NCBI GenBank assembly: GCA_019750915.1
Contig: JAIENY010000047.1
Span: 62,001 to 126,000, forward strand
From: Xanthobacteraceae bacterium
GTDB taxonomy: Bacteria > Pseudomonadota > Alphaproteobacteria > Rhizobiales > Xanthobacteraceae
Length of the DNA: 64,000 nucleotides
Direction: 5' to 3'
This document shows, piece by piece, positions 20,271 to 30,860 of the stretch. The position numbers and the translations under genes were made by a program. Positions within the stretch are counted from its first letter, which is position 1. The number at the start of each line of letters is the position of its first letter. The notes under the pieces are model-generated. The model was not told the origin of the DNA. It was given only the letters and a program-made list of their open reading frames with translations, and did not search any database.

Positions 20271-22895
20271 ATGAACAACGAACGCTATAACGCCCGCGAG
20301 TCGGAACCTCGCTGGCAAAAGATCTGGGACGAGAACGGGATCTTCGCCTCCAGCAACGACGACCAGCGGCCAAAATATTACGTGCTCGAGATGTTCCCGT
20401 ATCCCTCGGGACGCATCCACATGGGCCATGTCCGCAATTACACCATGGGCGATGTGGTCGCGCGCTATCGCCGCGCCAAGGGCTACAACGTGCTGCATCC
20501 GATGGGATGGGACGCGTTCGGAATGCCCGCCGAGAACGCGGCGATGCAGAACAAAACGCACCCTGCCAAATGGACCTACGCCAACATCGCCACCATGAAG
20601 GCGCAGCTCAAATCGATGGGGCTGTCGCTCGACTGGGCGCGCGAGATCGCGACATGCGACCCGAAGTACTACAAGCACCAGCAGCGGATGTTTCTCGACT
20701 TCCTGAAAGCTGGACTGGTCGAACGCAAGCAATCGAAAGTGAACTGGGACCCCGTCGACCAGACCGTGCTGGCCAACGAGCAAGTGATCGACGGCCGTGG
20801 CTGGCGATCCGGCGCGCTGGTCGAGCAGCGCGAGTTGATCCAGTGGTTCTTCAAGATCAGCGACTATTCCGAGGAATTACTCACCGCGCTCGACACGCTT
20901 GACCGCTGGCCGGAGAAAGTCCGGCTGATGCAGCGCAACTGGATCGGCCGCTCCGAGGGCCTGTTGATCCGGTTCGCGCTTGATCCGTCCACGACGCCCG
21001 CCGGCGAGAGCGAGGTCGAGATTTTCACCACGCGGCCCGACACGCTGTTCGGCGCGAAGTTCGTCGCGCTGTCTCCCGATCATCCGATCGCGGCGGAAGC
21101 GGCGAAGGGCAACCCGGCTCTTGCGAAGTTCATTGAGGACTGCCGCCATACCGGCACCGCGCAGGCCGAGATCGATACCGCGGAGAAAATGGGCTTCGAT
21201 ACCGGCATCAAGGCGGTGCATCCGCTCGATCCATCGTGGCAATTGCCGGTCTATGTCGCGAATTTCGTGCTGATGGATTACGGCACCGGCGCGATCTTCG
21301 GCTGTCCTGCGCACGATCAGCGCGACCTCGATTTCGTCAACAAATATGGCCTCGGCAACACGCCTGTGGTTTGTCCCGAAGGACAGGACCCGGCAACCTT
21401 CGTCATCACCGACACCGCCTATGACGGCGATGGGCGCATGATCAATTCGCGCTTCCTCGACGGCATGACCATCGCGCAAGCGAAGGAAGACGTTGCCAGG
21501 CGGCTGGAAAACGCGACGCTCGGAAATCGCATTGTCGCACAGCGCCAGGTCAACTACCGCCTGCGGGACTGGGGTATTTCGCGCCAGCGCTACTGGGGCT
21601 GCCCGATCCCGATCATTCATTGCGAGACCTGCGGCGTCGTTCCGGTGCCGATCAAGGATCTGCCGGTGCGGCTTCCCGACGATGTCGAATTCGATCGTCC
21701 CGGAAATCCGCTCGACCGCCATCCGACATGGAAGAATGTAACCTGCCCGCAATGCGGCAACGAACATGCGCGGCGCGAGACCGACACCATGGACACCTTC
21801 GTGGATTCGTCGTGGTACTTCTCGCGCTTTACCGATCCATGGAATGACGAAGCGCCGACCACCCGCCGCATCGCGGACAAGATGATGCCTGTCGACCAGT
21901 ACATCGGCGGCATCGAGCACGCGATCCTTCACTTGCTCTATTCGCGTTTCTTCACCCGCGCGATGAAAGCGACCGGTCACATCGGCATCGACGAGCCATT
22001 CGCCGGCCTGTTCACGCAGGGCATGGTGGTGCACGAAACCTACAAGGCGGTCGACGGGAGCTGGGTTGCGCCAGCCGAAATCAAGATCGAAGGCATGGGA
22101 GACGCGCGCCGCGCGACGTTGCTCTCAACGAACGAGCCGGTCGAGATCGGCGCGATCGAGAAGATGTCGAAGTCGAAGCGCAACACCGTCGATCCCGACG
22201 ACATCATCGGAACCTTTGGTGCCGACACCGCGCGCTGGTTCATGCTCTCGGACTCGCCGCCGGACCGCGACGTGATCTGGAGCGAGGAGGGCGTTCAGGG
22301 CGCGAACCGTTTCGTGCAACGGGTCTGGCGCCTGATCAATCTGGCAACGCCGCATCTGCCGAAAGACGGTGCCGCACCCCGCACAACCGACGCCACGAAG
22401 CCGCTGCGCGCGGCCGCTCACCGAATGATCGCCGATGTCTCGATGGCAATCGAACGGCTGCGCTTCAATACCGGCATTGCCAAGCTCTATACCTTCGTCG
22501 GAGCCCTCGCCGAGGCAATCGACGATCCACGGCTGAAGACCGATCCGGCCTTCGCGGTGGCCGTCCATGAGGCCCTCGATATTCTGGTTCGCCTGATCTC
22601 CCCGATGATGCCGCATTTGGCTGAACAATGCTGGGAGGCGCTTGGCAGGCCGGGTCTTGTATCCGAGGCTCCGTGGCCTGAGGCCGATCAATCCTTGCTC
22701 GTGGACGATACCATGACCCTGCCGGTTCAGATCAACGGCAAGAAGCGCGCCGATGTCACGGTGGGGCGAAATGCGCCAAACCAGGAAATTGAGGCTGCCG
22801 TTTTGGCCCTTGATGCGGTAAAAACCGCCTTGGCCGGGGCCACGCCCCGCAAGATTATCGTGGTTCCGCAAAGGATCGTGAATGTCGTGGTTTAA
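20271..22895 (+). CDS. leuS: leucyl-tRNA synthetase
   Basis: An 874-residue class Ia synthetase charging tRNA-Leu. The HIGH-type motif is [11 protein letters not shown] (His50-His53). The editing (CP1) domain includes T-T-R-P-D-T-L-F-G and [16 protein letters not shown]. The KMSKS loop is at residues 631-635. A zinc-ribbon-like C-E-T-C-G and C-P-Q-C-G pair is visible. Length is typical. Its end overlaps the start of lptE by 14 bases, the usual alphaproteobacterial leuS-lptE-holA operon. Confidence 0.98.
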   Translation: MNNERYNARESEPRWQKIWDENGIFASSNDDQRPKYYVLEMFPYPSGRIHMGHVRNYTMGDVVARYRRAKGYNVLHPMGWDAFGMPAENAAMQNKTHPAKWTYANIATMKAQLKSMGLSLDWAREIATCDPKYYKHQQRMFLDFLKAGLVERKQSKVNWDPVDQTVLANEQVIDGRGWRSGALVEQRELIQWFFKISDYSEELLTALDTLDRWPEKVRLMQRNWIGRSEGLLIRFALDPSTTPAGESEVEIFTTRPDTLFGAKFVALSPDHPIAAEAAKGNPALAKFIEDCRHTGTAQAEIDTAEKMGFDTGIKAVHPLDPSWQLPVYVANFVLMDYGTGAIFGCPAHDQRDLDFVNKYGLGNTPVVCPEGQDPATFVITDTAYDGDGRMINSRFLDGMTIAQAKEDVARRLENATLGNRIVAQRQVNYRLRDWGISRQRYWGCPIPIIHCETCGVVPVPIKDLPVRLPDDVEFDRPGNPLDRHPTWKNVTCPQCGNEHARRETDTMDTFVDSSWYFSRFTDPWNDEAPTTRRIADKMMPVDQYIGGIEHAILHLLYSRFFTRAMKATGHIGIDEPFAGLFTQGMVVHETYKAVDGSWVAPAEIKIEGMGDARRATLLSTNEPVEIGAIEKMSKSKRNTVDPDDIIGTFGADTARWFMLSDSPPDRDVIWSEEGVQGANRFVQRVWRLINLATPHLPKDGAAPRTTDATKPLRAAAHRMIADVSMAIERLRFNTGIAKLYTFVGALAEAIDDPRLKTDPAFAVAVHEALDILVRLISPMMPHLAEQCWEALGRPGLVSEAPWPEADQSLLVDDTMTLPVQINGKKRADVTVGRNAPNQEIEAAVLALDAVKTALAGATPRKIIVVPQRIVNVVV

Positions 22896-23436
22896 TATCC
22901 GCATTGTTGCGCGCCTCGCCGTCATCGCTGCGCTGGGCGGGATAACGGCTGGCTGCTTTCAGCCGCTCTATGCGGACCATACTCTGAATGGCGGTCCGGG
23001 GCTTCGTGAGAAACTTTCGGAGATCGAGTTCGCGCCGCTCAACGTCAATAATGGCTCGCGGGAGGCCAGGCTTGGCGTAGCGATCCGCAACGAGATGATG
23101 TTCCGGGCCTACGGCGCCGCGGTCGGCTCCGCGCCTAAATACAAGCTGACGATGCGCCTCAGCACACAGCAACTCGCCATCGTGATCGATCCGACAACAA
23201 CCCGGCCGGATATTCAAAACTACGGCATCGATGCCTACTACGAGTTGCGCGAGATCGCGACCAACAAGCCGGTCATCAACGGCACCGCCATTGCCCGAGT
23301 CTCATTCGACACGCCGGGCGAAGAACAGCGGTTTGCCCAGCAACGCGGTCTGCGCGATGCGGAAGACCGCGCCGCAAAGGAAATCGCGGAGAATATCTCG
23401 ACCCGCCTCGCGTCGTATTTCTACTCCGGCATATAA
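22882..23436 (+). CDS. lptE: LPS-assembly lipoprotein LptE
   Basis: A 184-residue outer-membrane lipoprotein. The signal peptide ends in a lipobox I-T-A-G-C with acylated Cys25, then F-Q-P-L-Y-A. LptE plugs the LptD barrel and helps insert lipopolysaccharide at the cell surface. The remainder matches the weakly conserved alphaproteobacterial LptE ([17 protein letters not shown] near the end). The assignment rests on lipobox, length and position between leuS and holA. Confidence 0.9.
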   Translation: MSWFNIRIVARLAVIAALGGITAGCFQPLYADHTLNGGPGLREKLSEIEFAPLNVNNGSREARLGVAIRNEMMFRAYGAAVGSAPKYKLTMRLSTQQLAIVIDPTTTRPDIQNYGIDAYYELREIATNKPVINGTAIARVSFDTPGEEQRFAQQRGLRDAEDRAAKEIAENISTRLASYFYSGI

Positions 23437-23445
23437 TGCACGGAC

Positions 23446-24474
23446 GTGACGGCGCTTCGCGGCAAAGAGATCGACAGCTTCCTCGCCAAGCCTGATCCGG
23501 CGCGTCCGGTGATCCTGCTGTACGGGCCGGACGCCGGCCTGATCCGCGAGCGCGCCGATACGTTGCTGGCCTCCGCGGTCGATGATCCCAACGATCCATT
23601 TTCCATGGTGAGGATGGACGGCGACGAGCTTGCCGCCGATCCTTCGCGCCTGGTCGATGAAGCGATGACTGTCCCGCTGTTCGGCGGCCGCCGCGCGATC
23701 CGCATTCGGGCCGGTTCGCGAAATTTTTCAAGCGGCATCGACACGCTGGCGGACATTCCGCCGAAGGATTGCCGCATCGTGATCGAGGCCGGCGAATTGC
23801 GTCCCGACGCGCCGCTGCGCAAGGCGTGCGAGCGTTCGAAGTCCGCGGTTGCCATCGCCTGCTATGCCGATACCGAGCGCGATCTGTCGCGGCTGATCGA
23901 CGACGAACTGCGCGCATCCGGAACAAGGATTGCGTCCGATGCGCGCGCCACGCTCGTTGCCCTGCTTGGCGGCGACCGTCAGGCGTCCCGCAATGAGATC
24001 CGCAAGCTCGCGCTTTATGCGCACGGCTCCCAAGAGATCACCCTTGAAGACGTCGCCGCGATCGTCACCGACGCGTCGGGACTTGCGCTCGACGCGATCA
24101 TCGACAATGCCTTCGCCGGCAAGGTCGTACAGATGGAAGCGGCCTATGGCAAAGCGATCGCCGCCGGCACGTATCCGGGACAGATCATCGCATCTGCACA
24201 ACGCCACGCCGCGCAATTGCATAAAGCGCGCCTGGCGATCGCAGACGGCAAGAGCGAATTCGATGCGATGGAAAGCGGATTTCCCCGGCTGCATTTTTCC
24301 CGCAAGGGACTTGTCGAAACGGCATTGAAAAATCTGGCTACGGAACGGCTTGCGAAGATCATCGGCGCTCTGGCGGAGGCTGCGCTCGACATGCGCAAGC
24401 AGTCCGACCTCGCCGCGACCATCGCACAGCGCGCGCTGATGGCGATCGCGGTGAATTCGCGGCAGCGAGGCTGA
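23446..24474 (+). CDS. holA: DNA polymerase III subunit delta
   Basis: A 342-residue clamp-loader subunit that opens the beta clamp. The N-terminal part reads P-V-I-L-L-Y-G-P-D-A-G-L-I-R-E-R-A, then the region S-R-L-V-D-E-A-M-T-V-P-L-F-G-G-R-R-A-I-R-I, a typical delta motif for beta contact. The middle and C-terminal helical domains follow (L-A-L-Y-A, Q-I-I-A-S-A-Q-R-H). The start is GTG 23446, ten bases after lptE, so it is co-transcribed with leuS-lptE. Confidence 0.93.
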   Translation: MTALRGKEIDSFLAKPDPARPVILLYGPDAGLIRERADTLLASAVDDPNDPFSMVRMDGDELAADPSRLVDEAMTVPLFGGRRAIRIRAGSRNFSSGIDTLADIPPKDCRIVIEAGELRPDAPLRKACERSKSAVAIACYADTERDLSRLIDDELRASGTRIASDARATLVALLGGDRQASRNEIRKLALYAHGSQEITLEDVAAIVTDASGLALDAIIDNAFAGKVVQMEAAYGKAIAAGTYPGQIIASAQRHAAQLHKARLAIADGKSEFDAMESGFPRLHFSRKGLVETALKNLATERLAKIIGALAEAALDMRKQSDLAATIAQRALMAIAVNSRQRG

Positions 24475-24588
24475 TTTCGCCATATTCGGCGGGGCTCTTC
24501 GGCATTGTCACCTCGTACGCGATATGGTTGGCTGCCGTCCGCTGAATCTGACTTCCGGGGATCTTTTGCAAACATCCGTTTCCCGCCC

Positions 24589-26298
24589 ATGACCGATCTC
24601 GCCAGGGACCGGACCAGAGATGACATCGTGTACCGGGACGCCGTCTGTCGCGAAGACGGATTGGCATCGCGCAGGATGCCCGGCTCGCGCATTGGGTGGT
24701 GGGATATCGCAACACTCGGCGTCCTGCTCGCGCTGACAGCCCTCGTGCTGGCCACCTTTCGCTCATACGCCGTTTCCAACGACGAATGGGTTCAGCATCA
24801 TTACGGACAGCTGATCCTGTCCTATTACAGAAGCGGCTTCACCGACCGCTCGTTGTTCTCTTTCGACAATCTGTATCTGTACGGCGGCCTGTTCGATATG
24901 GCCGCCGTTCTTCTGCATCGCGTGGTGCCGCTCGAACTTTATGATCTGCGTCATCTGATGACGGCGCTGATCGGGGTCGGCGGCATCGGTGCGGCGGCCG
25001 CTCTCGCCCGTCATATCGCCGGCTCACGTGCCGGATGTCTCGCCGCGCTTTGTCTGGCCAGCTGCGGGACATGGTACGGCGACATGTTCACCCATACCAA
25101 GGATGTCCCGCTCGCTGCGGCGATGACGGGAGCAAGCTATTTTCTGATTCGCGCCGCGCGCGATTTGCCGAGACCGCGATGGCGCGACGTGTTCGGCTTC
25201 GGATTCCTGACCGGCTGTGCGCTCGGAATCAAAGTGCTCGGGCTGCTGCTCCCGGTCTACGCCGGACTCATTACCGTGCTGGCGCTTTCGGCGAGAGCGC
25301 CCGATATGCGCGCCCGCTTCGCAAGGCAGGCCGTCGCTCGTTTTGCACCGGCGCTCCTGCTCAGCTACCTGATCATGATCGCTGCGTGGCCGTGGGCGGC
25401 ACTGGCGCCGCTCAACCCGCTGCGCGGATTATTTCAATTCGCCGATTTCCACTATCACATCAAAACCATCCTCGACGGCCACATCTACGAGATGGCCGCG
25501 GTGCCGCGGCTTTATGTGCCGATCTACATCGCGATTCGTACGCCGCTGTTGCTGCTGGGAGCCGCGTTGCTTGCGCTGATCCTGGTGCTGGCGTCTGACC
25601 GAATGGGCTCATGGTTCTCCGGGCAGCGGCGCCGTGAAACGGCCTTTGTGATCGTCATGGCGATTTTTCCGGTCGCCTGTCAGGTGATCGGCCATGGCCC
25701 CGCCTTCACCGGGATGCGGCATTTCCTGTTCGTACTGCCTCTGATCGCGGTGCTTGCCGCAATCGGACTCGAATGGGCACTGTCGTCGTTGACGCGACAG
25801 CACTGGGTGATCGCAGCCTGCGCCCTCGCCGCAATTCTCGCGGACATATCATGGAATGCCGACACGCTCTATGAGCTGCATCCTTACGAGTATCTCTATT
25901 ACAATCCGCTGGTTGGCGGACTTGCGGGAGCATCACACCGTTATGTCATGGACTATTGGGTGGCGATCATGCCTGCGGCCGTCGCCGAACTCGGAGGCTA
26001 TCTGAATCGCTCGGAAGGCAAGAACGTCGTCCCCGCCGTTTACAACGTTGACGTCTGCGGCGACCGCAATTCATTCGAGCGAGAGCTGAGCGTCCAGCAT
26101 CTCATCGGACGCCTGCGATGGACCGACGACTGGAATCGCGCCGACTTTTTCATCGCGCCGACTCATGGTGACTGCAACAACCTTCTGACGGGCAATGTCA
26201 TCGCCAAGATCCAGCGGATGGGCGTGCTGATCGGGGTGATCAAGGATCGCCGCAACATCACGCGCCCGGCGATGGTACAGATTCATCGCAAAAGCTGA
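24589..26298 (+). CDS. polytopic membrane protein, glycosyltransferase family 39-like
   Basis: A 569-residue membrane protein with about ten hydrophobic segments. The first periplasmic loop (S-N-D-E-W-V-Q-H-H-Y-G) carries acidic residues like the D-E pair of GT-C (ArnT/PMT/GT39) enzymes, which use lipid-linked sugar donors. T-K-D-V-P and C-terminal soluble residues (about 450-569) are also like such proteins. Donor and acceptor are unknown. ATG 24589 was chosen over a GTG/TTG-type upstream start at 24505. It sits between holA and the convergent parB, where many relatives have no gene, so it may be a lineage addition. Confidence 0.7.
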   Translation: MTDLARDRTRDDIVYRDAVCREDGLASRRMPGSRIGWWDIATLGVLLALTALVLATFRSYAVSNDEWVQHHYGQLILSYYRSGFTDRSLFSFDNLYLYGGLFDMAAVLLHRVVPLELYDLRHLMTALIGVGGIGAAAALARHIAGSRAGCLAALCLASCGTWYGDMFTHTKDVPLAAAMTGASYFLIRAARDLPRPRWRDVFGFGFLTGCALGIKVLGLLLPVYAGLITVLALSARAPDMRARFARQAVARFAPALLLSYLIMIAAWPWAALAPLNPLRGLFQFADFHYHIKTILDGHIYEMAAVPRLYVPIYIAIRTPLLLLGAALLALILVLASDRMGSWFSGQRRRETAFVIVMAIFPVACQVIGHGPAFTGMRHFLFVLPLIAVLAAIGLEWALSSLTRQHWVIAACALAAILADISWNADTLYELHPYEYLYYNPLVGGLAGASHRYVMDYWVAIMPAAVAELGGYLNRSEGKNVVPAVYNVDVCGDRNSFERELSVQHLIGRLRWTDDWNRADFFIAPTHGDCNNLLTGNVIAKIQRMGVLIGVIKDRRNITRPAMVQIHRKS

Positions 26299-27192
26299 TC
26301 AGTGCCCTGATTCAAGACGGCGCAGGATCTCGTCGAGCTGTTCGAGATCCTTATAGCGGATCTGAACCGTACCGCCGGGATCGCGATGATCGACGCTGAC
26401 CGCAAGCCCCAGCGCATCGCTGATCCGTTTTTCGAGCGCGACCGTATCGGCATCCTTTTTGATGGCCGCCCCGCCCGACTTGCCGCGCGCCTTTTGCACT
26501 CCGCGTTGCGGGGCACCTTCGTCGTGCGCCAGCGCCTCGGCCTGACGAACCGAAAGCCCGCCCTCTACGATACGCTTTGCCACCACCGCCGGATCATCGA
26601 TGCTGATCAGTGCGCGCGCATGACCCGCCGACAGTTTTCCTTCAGCGATGTAGTCCTGCACTTGCTGCGGCAGTTTTGTCAGCCGCATCATGTTCGCGAC
26701 ATGACTGCGGCTCTTGCCGACCAGTTTGGCGATATCCTCGGCGCTGTGACTGTACTCGCTGGCGAGCGCGTGATAGCCGAGCGCCTCCTCCATCGCGTTG
26801 AGGTCGGAACGCTGCACGTTCTCGATGATCGCGATTTCGAGCGCCGCGCTGTCGTTGACATCCACGGTGACGACCGGCACCTCATGCAGCCCGGCGCGCT
26901 GCGAGGCGCGCCAGCGCCGTTCGCCCGCGATGATCTCGAAACGATCCTGCGTGCCCTTCACCGGACGGACCACAATCGGCTGGATCACGCCATGCTGCTT
27001 GATCGAAGCCGCAAGTTCATTGAGTTCGTCGTCGGAGAACGTGCGGCGCGGGTTGCGCGGATTCGCCTTCAAGAATTCGATCGGCACCTTGCGCGGCGCG
27101 CGGCTCGGACGATCGACATGAGCCGCCTCGCCGCCGACATCGCCGATCAGACTTGCAAGACCGCGGCCCAGCCGCGAACGCTCCTCGGCCAT
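26299..27192 (-). CDS. parB: chromosome partitioning protein ParB
   Basis: A 297-residue CTP-dependent DNA clamp that loads at parS and spreads. The N-terminal R-L-G-R-G-L-A-S-L-I-G-D peptide is the segment that contacts ParA. The CTP-binding ParB domain shows R-N-P-R-R-T-F, Q-P-I-V-V-R-P and G-E-R-R-W-R-A-S. The helix-turn-helix reads I-A-K-L-V-G-K-S-R-S-H-V-A-N-M-M-R-L, and a C-terminal dimerisation region closes the protein. ATG 27192 has GGGAGG upstream and begins the conserved N-terminus. Four parS sites lie 1.5-3.7 kb away. Confidence 0.97.
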   Translation of the reverse strand: MAEERSRLGRGLASLIGDVGGEAAHVDRPSRAPRKVPIEFLKANPRNPRRTFSDDELNELAASIKQHGVIQPIVVRPVKGTQDRFEIIAGERRWRASQRAGLHEVPVVTVDVNDSAALEIAIIENVQRSDLNAMEEALGYHALASEYSHSAEDIAKLVGKSRSHVANMMRLTKLPQQVQDYIAEGKLSAGHARALISIDDPAVVAKRIVEGGLSVRQAEALAHDEGAPQRGVQKARGKSGGAAIKKDADTVALEKRISDALGLAVSVDHRDPGGTVQIRYKDLEQLDEILRRLESGH

Positions 27193-27277
27193 TGCCGCCT
27201 CCCTTGCACCCACCTCACGCACTCCCACGTCAATCGATATCAAACCTTGAGCGCGTGACGCGCCCACTCCGAATTCT

Positions 27278-28126
27278 TCAGTGCGTGCGTAATTCGCGCT
27301 CGCGCTGGATCACTTCCGTCGCGAGCTTGAGATAGGCTTCGCTGCCGACGCATTTCAGGTCGTAGACCAGAACCGGTTTGCCATAGGACGGCGCTTCCGA
27401 AATGCGCACGTTGCGCGGGATCATGGTGTCGTAAACCTTATTGCCCATGAACTGACGCACGTCGGCAACGACCTGGTTCGACAGGTTGTTGCGCGAGTCA
27501 AACATGGTCAGCACGATGCCGTGAATCGAGAGCGTCGGGTTCAGCGTGGAGCGGACCTGCTCCACCGTCTGCAGCAATTGCGACAGACCTTCGAGCGCAA
27601 AGAATTCGCACTGCAATGGCACCAGGATCGCATGCGACGCCGCCATCGCATTGACGGTGATCAGGTTCAGCGATGGCGGGCAATCAACAAGCACATACGT
27701 ATAGTCGCTGTCCGGCTCGGCGTCGGTGTTGAGATCGGCGATCGCATCGCGCAGGCGGAAGGCGCGATCGCGCGCCGTGCCGAGTTCGAGTTCGAGACCG
27801 GACAGGTCCATGGTGGAGGCGGCGATATGAAGCCGCGGCACCGCGGTCGGGATGATCGCTTCGCGCAATTTGGCTTCACCGACCAGGACGTCGTAGGTCG
27901 AGCAGTTGCGATTGCGCCGGTCGATGCCGAGGCCGGTCGAGGCATTGCCCTGCGGATCGAGATCGACGATCAGAACCCGTTCACCGATCGCGGCCAGCGC
28001 AGTGCCGAGGTTGATCGCTGTCGTCGTCTTCCCGACGCCGCCCTTCTGATTCGCCAGTGCAATGATGCGCGGGTGGCCCGCTTCGCGCTTCGTTTCGTCG
28101 CCGAAAATTCCGTCGATACCGTTCAT
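27278..28126 (-). CDS. parA: chromosome partitioning ATPase ParA
   Basis: A 282-residue Walker-type ATPase that moves ParB-parS complexes along the nucleoid. The deviant Walker A is K-G-G-V-G-K-T-T-T, Walker A' is I-V-D-L-D-P-Q-G-N, and Walker B is V-L-V-D-C-P-P-S-L. The start ATG 28126 overlaps the rsmG stop in ATGA, so both are translationally coupled. parB follows after 85 bases. Confidence 0.97.
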   Translation of the reverse strand: MNGIDGIFGDETKREAGHPRIIALANQKGGVGKTTTAINLGTALAAIGERVLIVDLDPQGNASTGLGIDRRNRNCSTYDVLVGEAKLREAIIPTAVPRLHIAASTMDLSGLELELGTARDRAFRLRDAIADLNTDAEPDSDYTYVLVDCPPSLNLITVNAMAASHAILVPLQCEFFALEGLSQLLQTVEQVRSTLNPTLSIHGIVLTMFDSRNNLSNQVVADVRQFMGNKVYDTMIPRNVRISEAPSYGKPVLVYDLKCVGSEAYLKLATEVIQRERELRTH

Positions 28127-28821
28127 GTTCGCACCCCAGCCTCAGCAGCCGCTTTGTTGCGGCGCACAATTTCATCGATCTCAACGAGCCAGCCTTCCCC
28201 GCCACTCCGGCTGGCGTGAAGTTTCGCTCTGATATTCCAGTATTTAGTAGCTTCCGTCAATTCACTCTCTACATCTTGTCCTTTAAGGAAGAGTGCTTTG
28301 GCGCCTTTTTGGACAAGGGGTTCCGCGAAACCGATGAGCATGTGTAGCGGTGCGACCGCGCGCGCGGTGACGCAATCGATCAGATTATGGTTACTGTCCA
28401 CGTAATCCACGATATCCCTGTGATGAACTTCGCCAGCTCCGCCGGTGATCCGGATCGCCTCGCGCAGGAAGGCTGCCTTTTTGGCGTTGCGCTCAACGAG
28501 ATGAACCATCCCGCCGGGCCGCTCAGCCAGTGCGCACGCAAGTACAACACCCGGGAAGCCGCCGCCGCTGCCGAGATCCGCGAACACCTTCGCGTCCGGA
28601 ATTACGTCCAGCACCTGAAGGGAGTCGGCGATGTGCCGGGTCCAGAGCTGGGGGAGCGTCGAGGGTGCCACCAGATTGGTCGTGGCTTGCCACTGCAACA
28701 GCAGCGCCACATAGGCATCGAGCCGGCGCTCTGTTTCACGTGAAACAGGGGTAAGTTTCAGGGCCTGCGCCTTATCGTGCTCGGACGGACCGGCGAGAGG
28801 CTTGGTGACGTCCTTGGCCAC
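28123..28821 (-). CDS. rsmG: 16S rRNA m7G527 methyltransferase RsmG (GidB)
   Basis: A 232-residue SAM-dependent enzyme that methylates G527 of 16S rRNA. The SAM motif is F-A-D-L-G-S-G-G-G-F-P-G, followed by V-E-R-N-A-K-K-A-A-F-L. An N-terminal T-P-V-S-R-E-T-E-R-R segment is encoded by a perfect parS sequence. It lies 16 bases after mnmG and overlaps parA in ATGA. Confidence 0.96.
   Translation of the reverse strand: MAKDVTKPLAGPSEHDKAQALKLTPVSRETERRLDAYVALLLQWQATTNLVAPSTLPQLWTRHIADSLQVLDVIPDAKVFADLGSGGGFPGVVLACALAERPGGMVHLVERNAKKAAFLREAIRITGGAGEVHHRDIVDYVDSNHNLIDCVTARAVAPLHMLIGFAEPLVQKGAKALFLKGQDVESELTEATKYWNIRAKLHASRSGGEGWLVEIDEIVRRNKAAAEAGVRT
28732..28747. promoter_or_regulatory. parS site 1 (perfect, inside rsmG)
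   Basis: TGTTTCACGTGAAACA is the exact 16-bp palindromic ParB-loading site. It lies in the coding region of rsmG, where it encodes part of the V-S-R-E-T peptide, about 1.6 kb from parB. Confidence 0.97.
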
Positions 28822-28837
28822 GCATTCACTCCCGCGC

Positions 28838-30703
28838 TTACGCGACTGTCTTTTGCTTATTTTGCCGCCGCAGGTAGGCGGCGAGGATGCCGAGCGCCGC
28901 CGGCGTCATTGCCTCGATACGGCTGGCCTGCCCAATCGTTCGTGGCCGGACGGACTGCAACTTGTGGCGCGCCTCGTTCGACAGCCCCGGCACGTCGGCA
29001 TAATCAATGCCGATCAAAACCAGCGCCTCGTCGCGCCGGAAAGCCCTGACGTCCGCAGCCTGGCGCTCGAGATAGACATCGTATTTCGCGTCGATCTCAA
29101 CATGAGTTGCGATCGCCGGATCGATACCGCCGAGCTGCGGCCAGATCTTCGTCACCGTTTCCCAGCCAATATCCGGATAAGCCAGGAGTTCGAAGGCCGA
29201 ACGGCGCTGGCCATCCCGATTCAGCGAAAGGCCATGCTTCAGGCCCTCCGTCGGAGTGACCGACAGCGCCTTTGCCATTTCCTTGGCCGAGGTCAGCGCC
29301 GCCATCTTTGCAGCATGATGGATCCTGCGTACGCCGCCGACCAAACCAAGCAAGATGCCTCGATCTGTCAGCCGCTGATCCGCATTGTCCGCCCGCAACG
29401 TGAGGCGATATTCAGCGCGGGAGGTGAACATCCGGTACGGCTCGGTTATTCCGCGCGTGGTGAGATCATCAATCATCACGCCAAGATAGCCGTCGGCGCG
29501 GTCGAAGGTCGCAGGCTCGCCGCCGCCCGCCAGCAGCGCCGCATTCAAACCCGCGACAAGGCCCTGGGCGCCAGCTTCCTCGTATCCCGTCGTGCCATTG
29601 ATCTGGCCGGCCAGAAACAGGCCCGGAATCCGCATGGTCTGCAGCGAGGCATCGAGTTCGCGCGGATCGACGTGATCGTATTCAATCGCGTAGCCCGGCC
29701 GGATCATCCGGACCTTTTCCAGTCCCGGAATGGTGCCCAAAATCGCCAGCTGCACCTCTTCCGGCAGCGATGTGGAGATTCCGTTGGGATAAACCGTTGT
29801 GTCGTCGAGTCCTTCCGGCTCAAGAAACACCTGATGCCCGTCGCGATCCCCAAACCGGACGATCTTGTCCTCGATCGATGGGCAATAGCGCGGCCCGGTG
29901 CTCTTGATCTGGCCGGAATACATCGGCGAGCGGTGCACGTTTTCCCGGATAATCTCGTGAGTTCGGGATGTCGTCCGTGTGATACCGCATTCGATCTGCG
30001 GCGTCGTAATCCGCTCGGTCAGGGTCGAAAACGGCTCGGCGGGATCGTCACCCGGCTGCATTTCGACCGCTTTCCAATCGATGGTCGCGCCATCGAGCCG
30101 AGCCGGAGTCCCGGTCTTCAGCCGTCCCAGGACAAAGCCGGCGCGCTCGAACGCGCCCGACAAACCCATGGCAGGAGCCTCGTCGATCCGTCCGGCAGGC
30201 CAATTTCGCTCTCCCAGATGGATCAGCCCCCGCAGGAATGTGCCGGTGGTGATCACCACCGCGTTGCAGACGAATTCCCGGCCGTCGGCCAGCTTCAATC
30301 CGGCGATCCGGCGCTGGTTGAGCACCAGATCGTCGGCCTCACCCTCGATCACGGTCAGATTTTCAGTCTCACGGATCGCGCCCTGCATCGCCGCCGCATA
30401 AAGCCTGCGGTCGATCTGGGCACGAGGCCCGCGCACCGCGGGACCCTTTCGGCGGTTCAAAACCCTGAACTGGATGCCGCCTGCGTCTGCCATCCGGCCC
30501 ATCAGGCCATCCAGGGCGTCGATTTCCCGGACCAGATGACCCTTTCCAAGGCCTCCGATCGCCGGGTTACAGGACATTGCCCCTACGGTCGCGAATTGAT
30601 GGGTCAAAAGAGCAGTGTTGGCGCCCATGCGGGCGGACGCCGCCGCAGCCTCACAGCCGGCGTGTCCTCCACCCACGACAATGACGTCAAAGATGTTTTG
30701 CAT
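28838..30703 (-). CDS. mnmG: tRNA uridine-5-carboxymethylaminomethyl modification enzyme MnmG (GidA)
   Basis: A 621-residue FAD protein that with MnmE modifies U34 of tRNAs reading split codon boxes. The dinucleotide fold is [14 protein letters not shown]. Other signatures are [25 protein letters not shown] and [15 protein letters not shown] 30703 with AAGGTGG upstream begins M-Q-N-I-F-D-V-I-V; the longer start at 30739 reaches the non-coding gap. mnmE is upstream on the same strand, separated by 157 bases with three parS sites. Confidence 0.98.
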   Translation of the reverse strand: MQNIFDVIVVGGGHAGCEAAAASARMGANTALLTHQFATVGAMSCNPAIGGLGKGHLVREIDALDGLMGRMADAGGIQFRVLNRRKGPAVRGPRAQIDRRLYAAAMQGAIRETENLTVIEGEADDLVLNQRRIAGLKLADGREFVCNAVVITTGTFLRGLIHLGERNWPAGRIDEAPAMGLSGAFERAGFVLGRLKTGTPARLDGATIDWKAVEMQPGDDPAEPFSTLTERITTPQIECGITRTTSRTHEIIRENVHRSPMYSGQIKSTGPRYCPSIEDKIVRFGDRDGHQVFLEPEGLDDTTVYPNGISTSLPEEVQLAILGTIPGLEKVRMIRPGYAIEYDHVDPRELDASLQTMRIPGLFLAGQINGTTGYEEAGAQGLVAGLNAALLAGGGEPATFDRADGYLGVMIDDLTTRGITEPYRMFTSRAEYRLTLRADNADQRLTDRGILLGLVGGVRRIHHAAKMAALTSAKEMAKALSVTPTEGLKHGLSLNRDGQRRSAFELLAYPDIGWETVTKIWPQLGGIDPAIATHVEIDAKYDVYLERQAADVRAFRRDEALVLIGIDYADVPGLSNEARHKLQSVRPRTIGQASRIEAMTPAALGILAAYLRRQNKQKTVA

Positions 30704-30770
30704 GCGCCACCTTCTAGCGCGGCGGATATTATCATCCAAGCAATAAGGCGCGGGAACGGTCCAACTTCAT

Positions 30771-30786
30771 TGTTTCACGTGAAACG
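30771..30786. promoter_or_regulatory. parS site 2
   Basis: TGTTTCACGTGAAACG matches the parS consensus at 15 of 16 positions. It is the first of three sites between mnmG and mnmE. Confidence 0.93.
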
Positions 30787-30802
30787 AACCGGGCGCGCAG
30801 GC

Positions 30803-30818
30803 CGTTTCACGTGAAACA
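30803..30818. promoter_or_regulatory. parS site 3
   Basis: CGTTTCACGTGAAACA matches at 15 of 16 positions. Its centre lies 32 bases from site 2 and 30 bases from site 4. Confidence 0.93.
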
Positions 30819-30832
30819 GCGAACGGATGGAT

Positions 30833-30848
30833 TGTTTCACGTGAAACG
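30833..30848. promoter_or_regulatory. parS site 4
   Basis: TGTTTCACGTGAAACG matches at 15 of 16 positions and ends 12 bases before the mnmE stop codon. Confidence 0.93.
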
Positions 30849-30860
30849 GAGGCGTCCGTG

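Noticed and set aside
20877..22034. 385-codon open frame opposite leuS
   Set aside because: Antisense shadow of leuS; Arg/His-rich without motifs.
28802..30814. 670-codon open frame on the plus strand opposite mnmG
   Set aside because: It is a shadow of the mnmG gene; the translation is Arg/Gln/His-rich and resembles no family, while mnmG on the other strand is certain.
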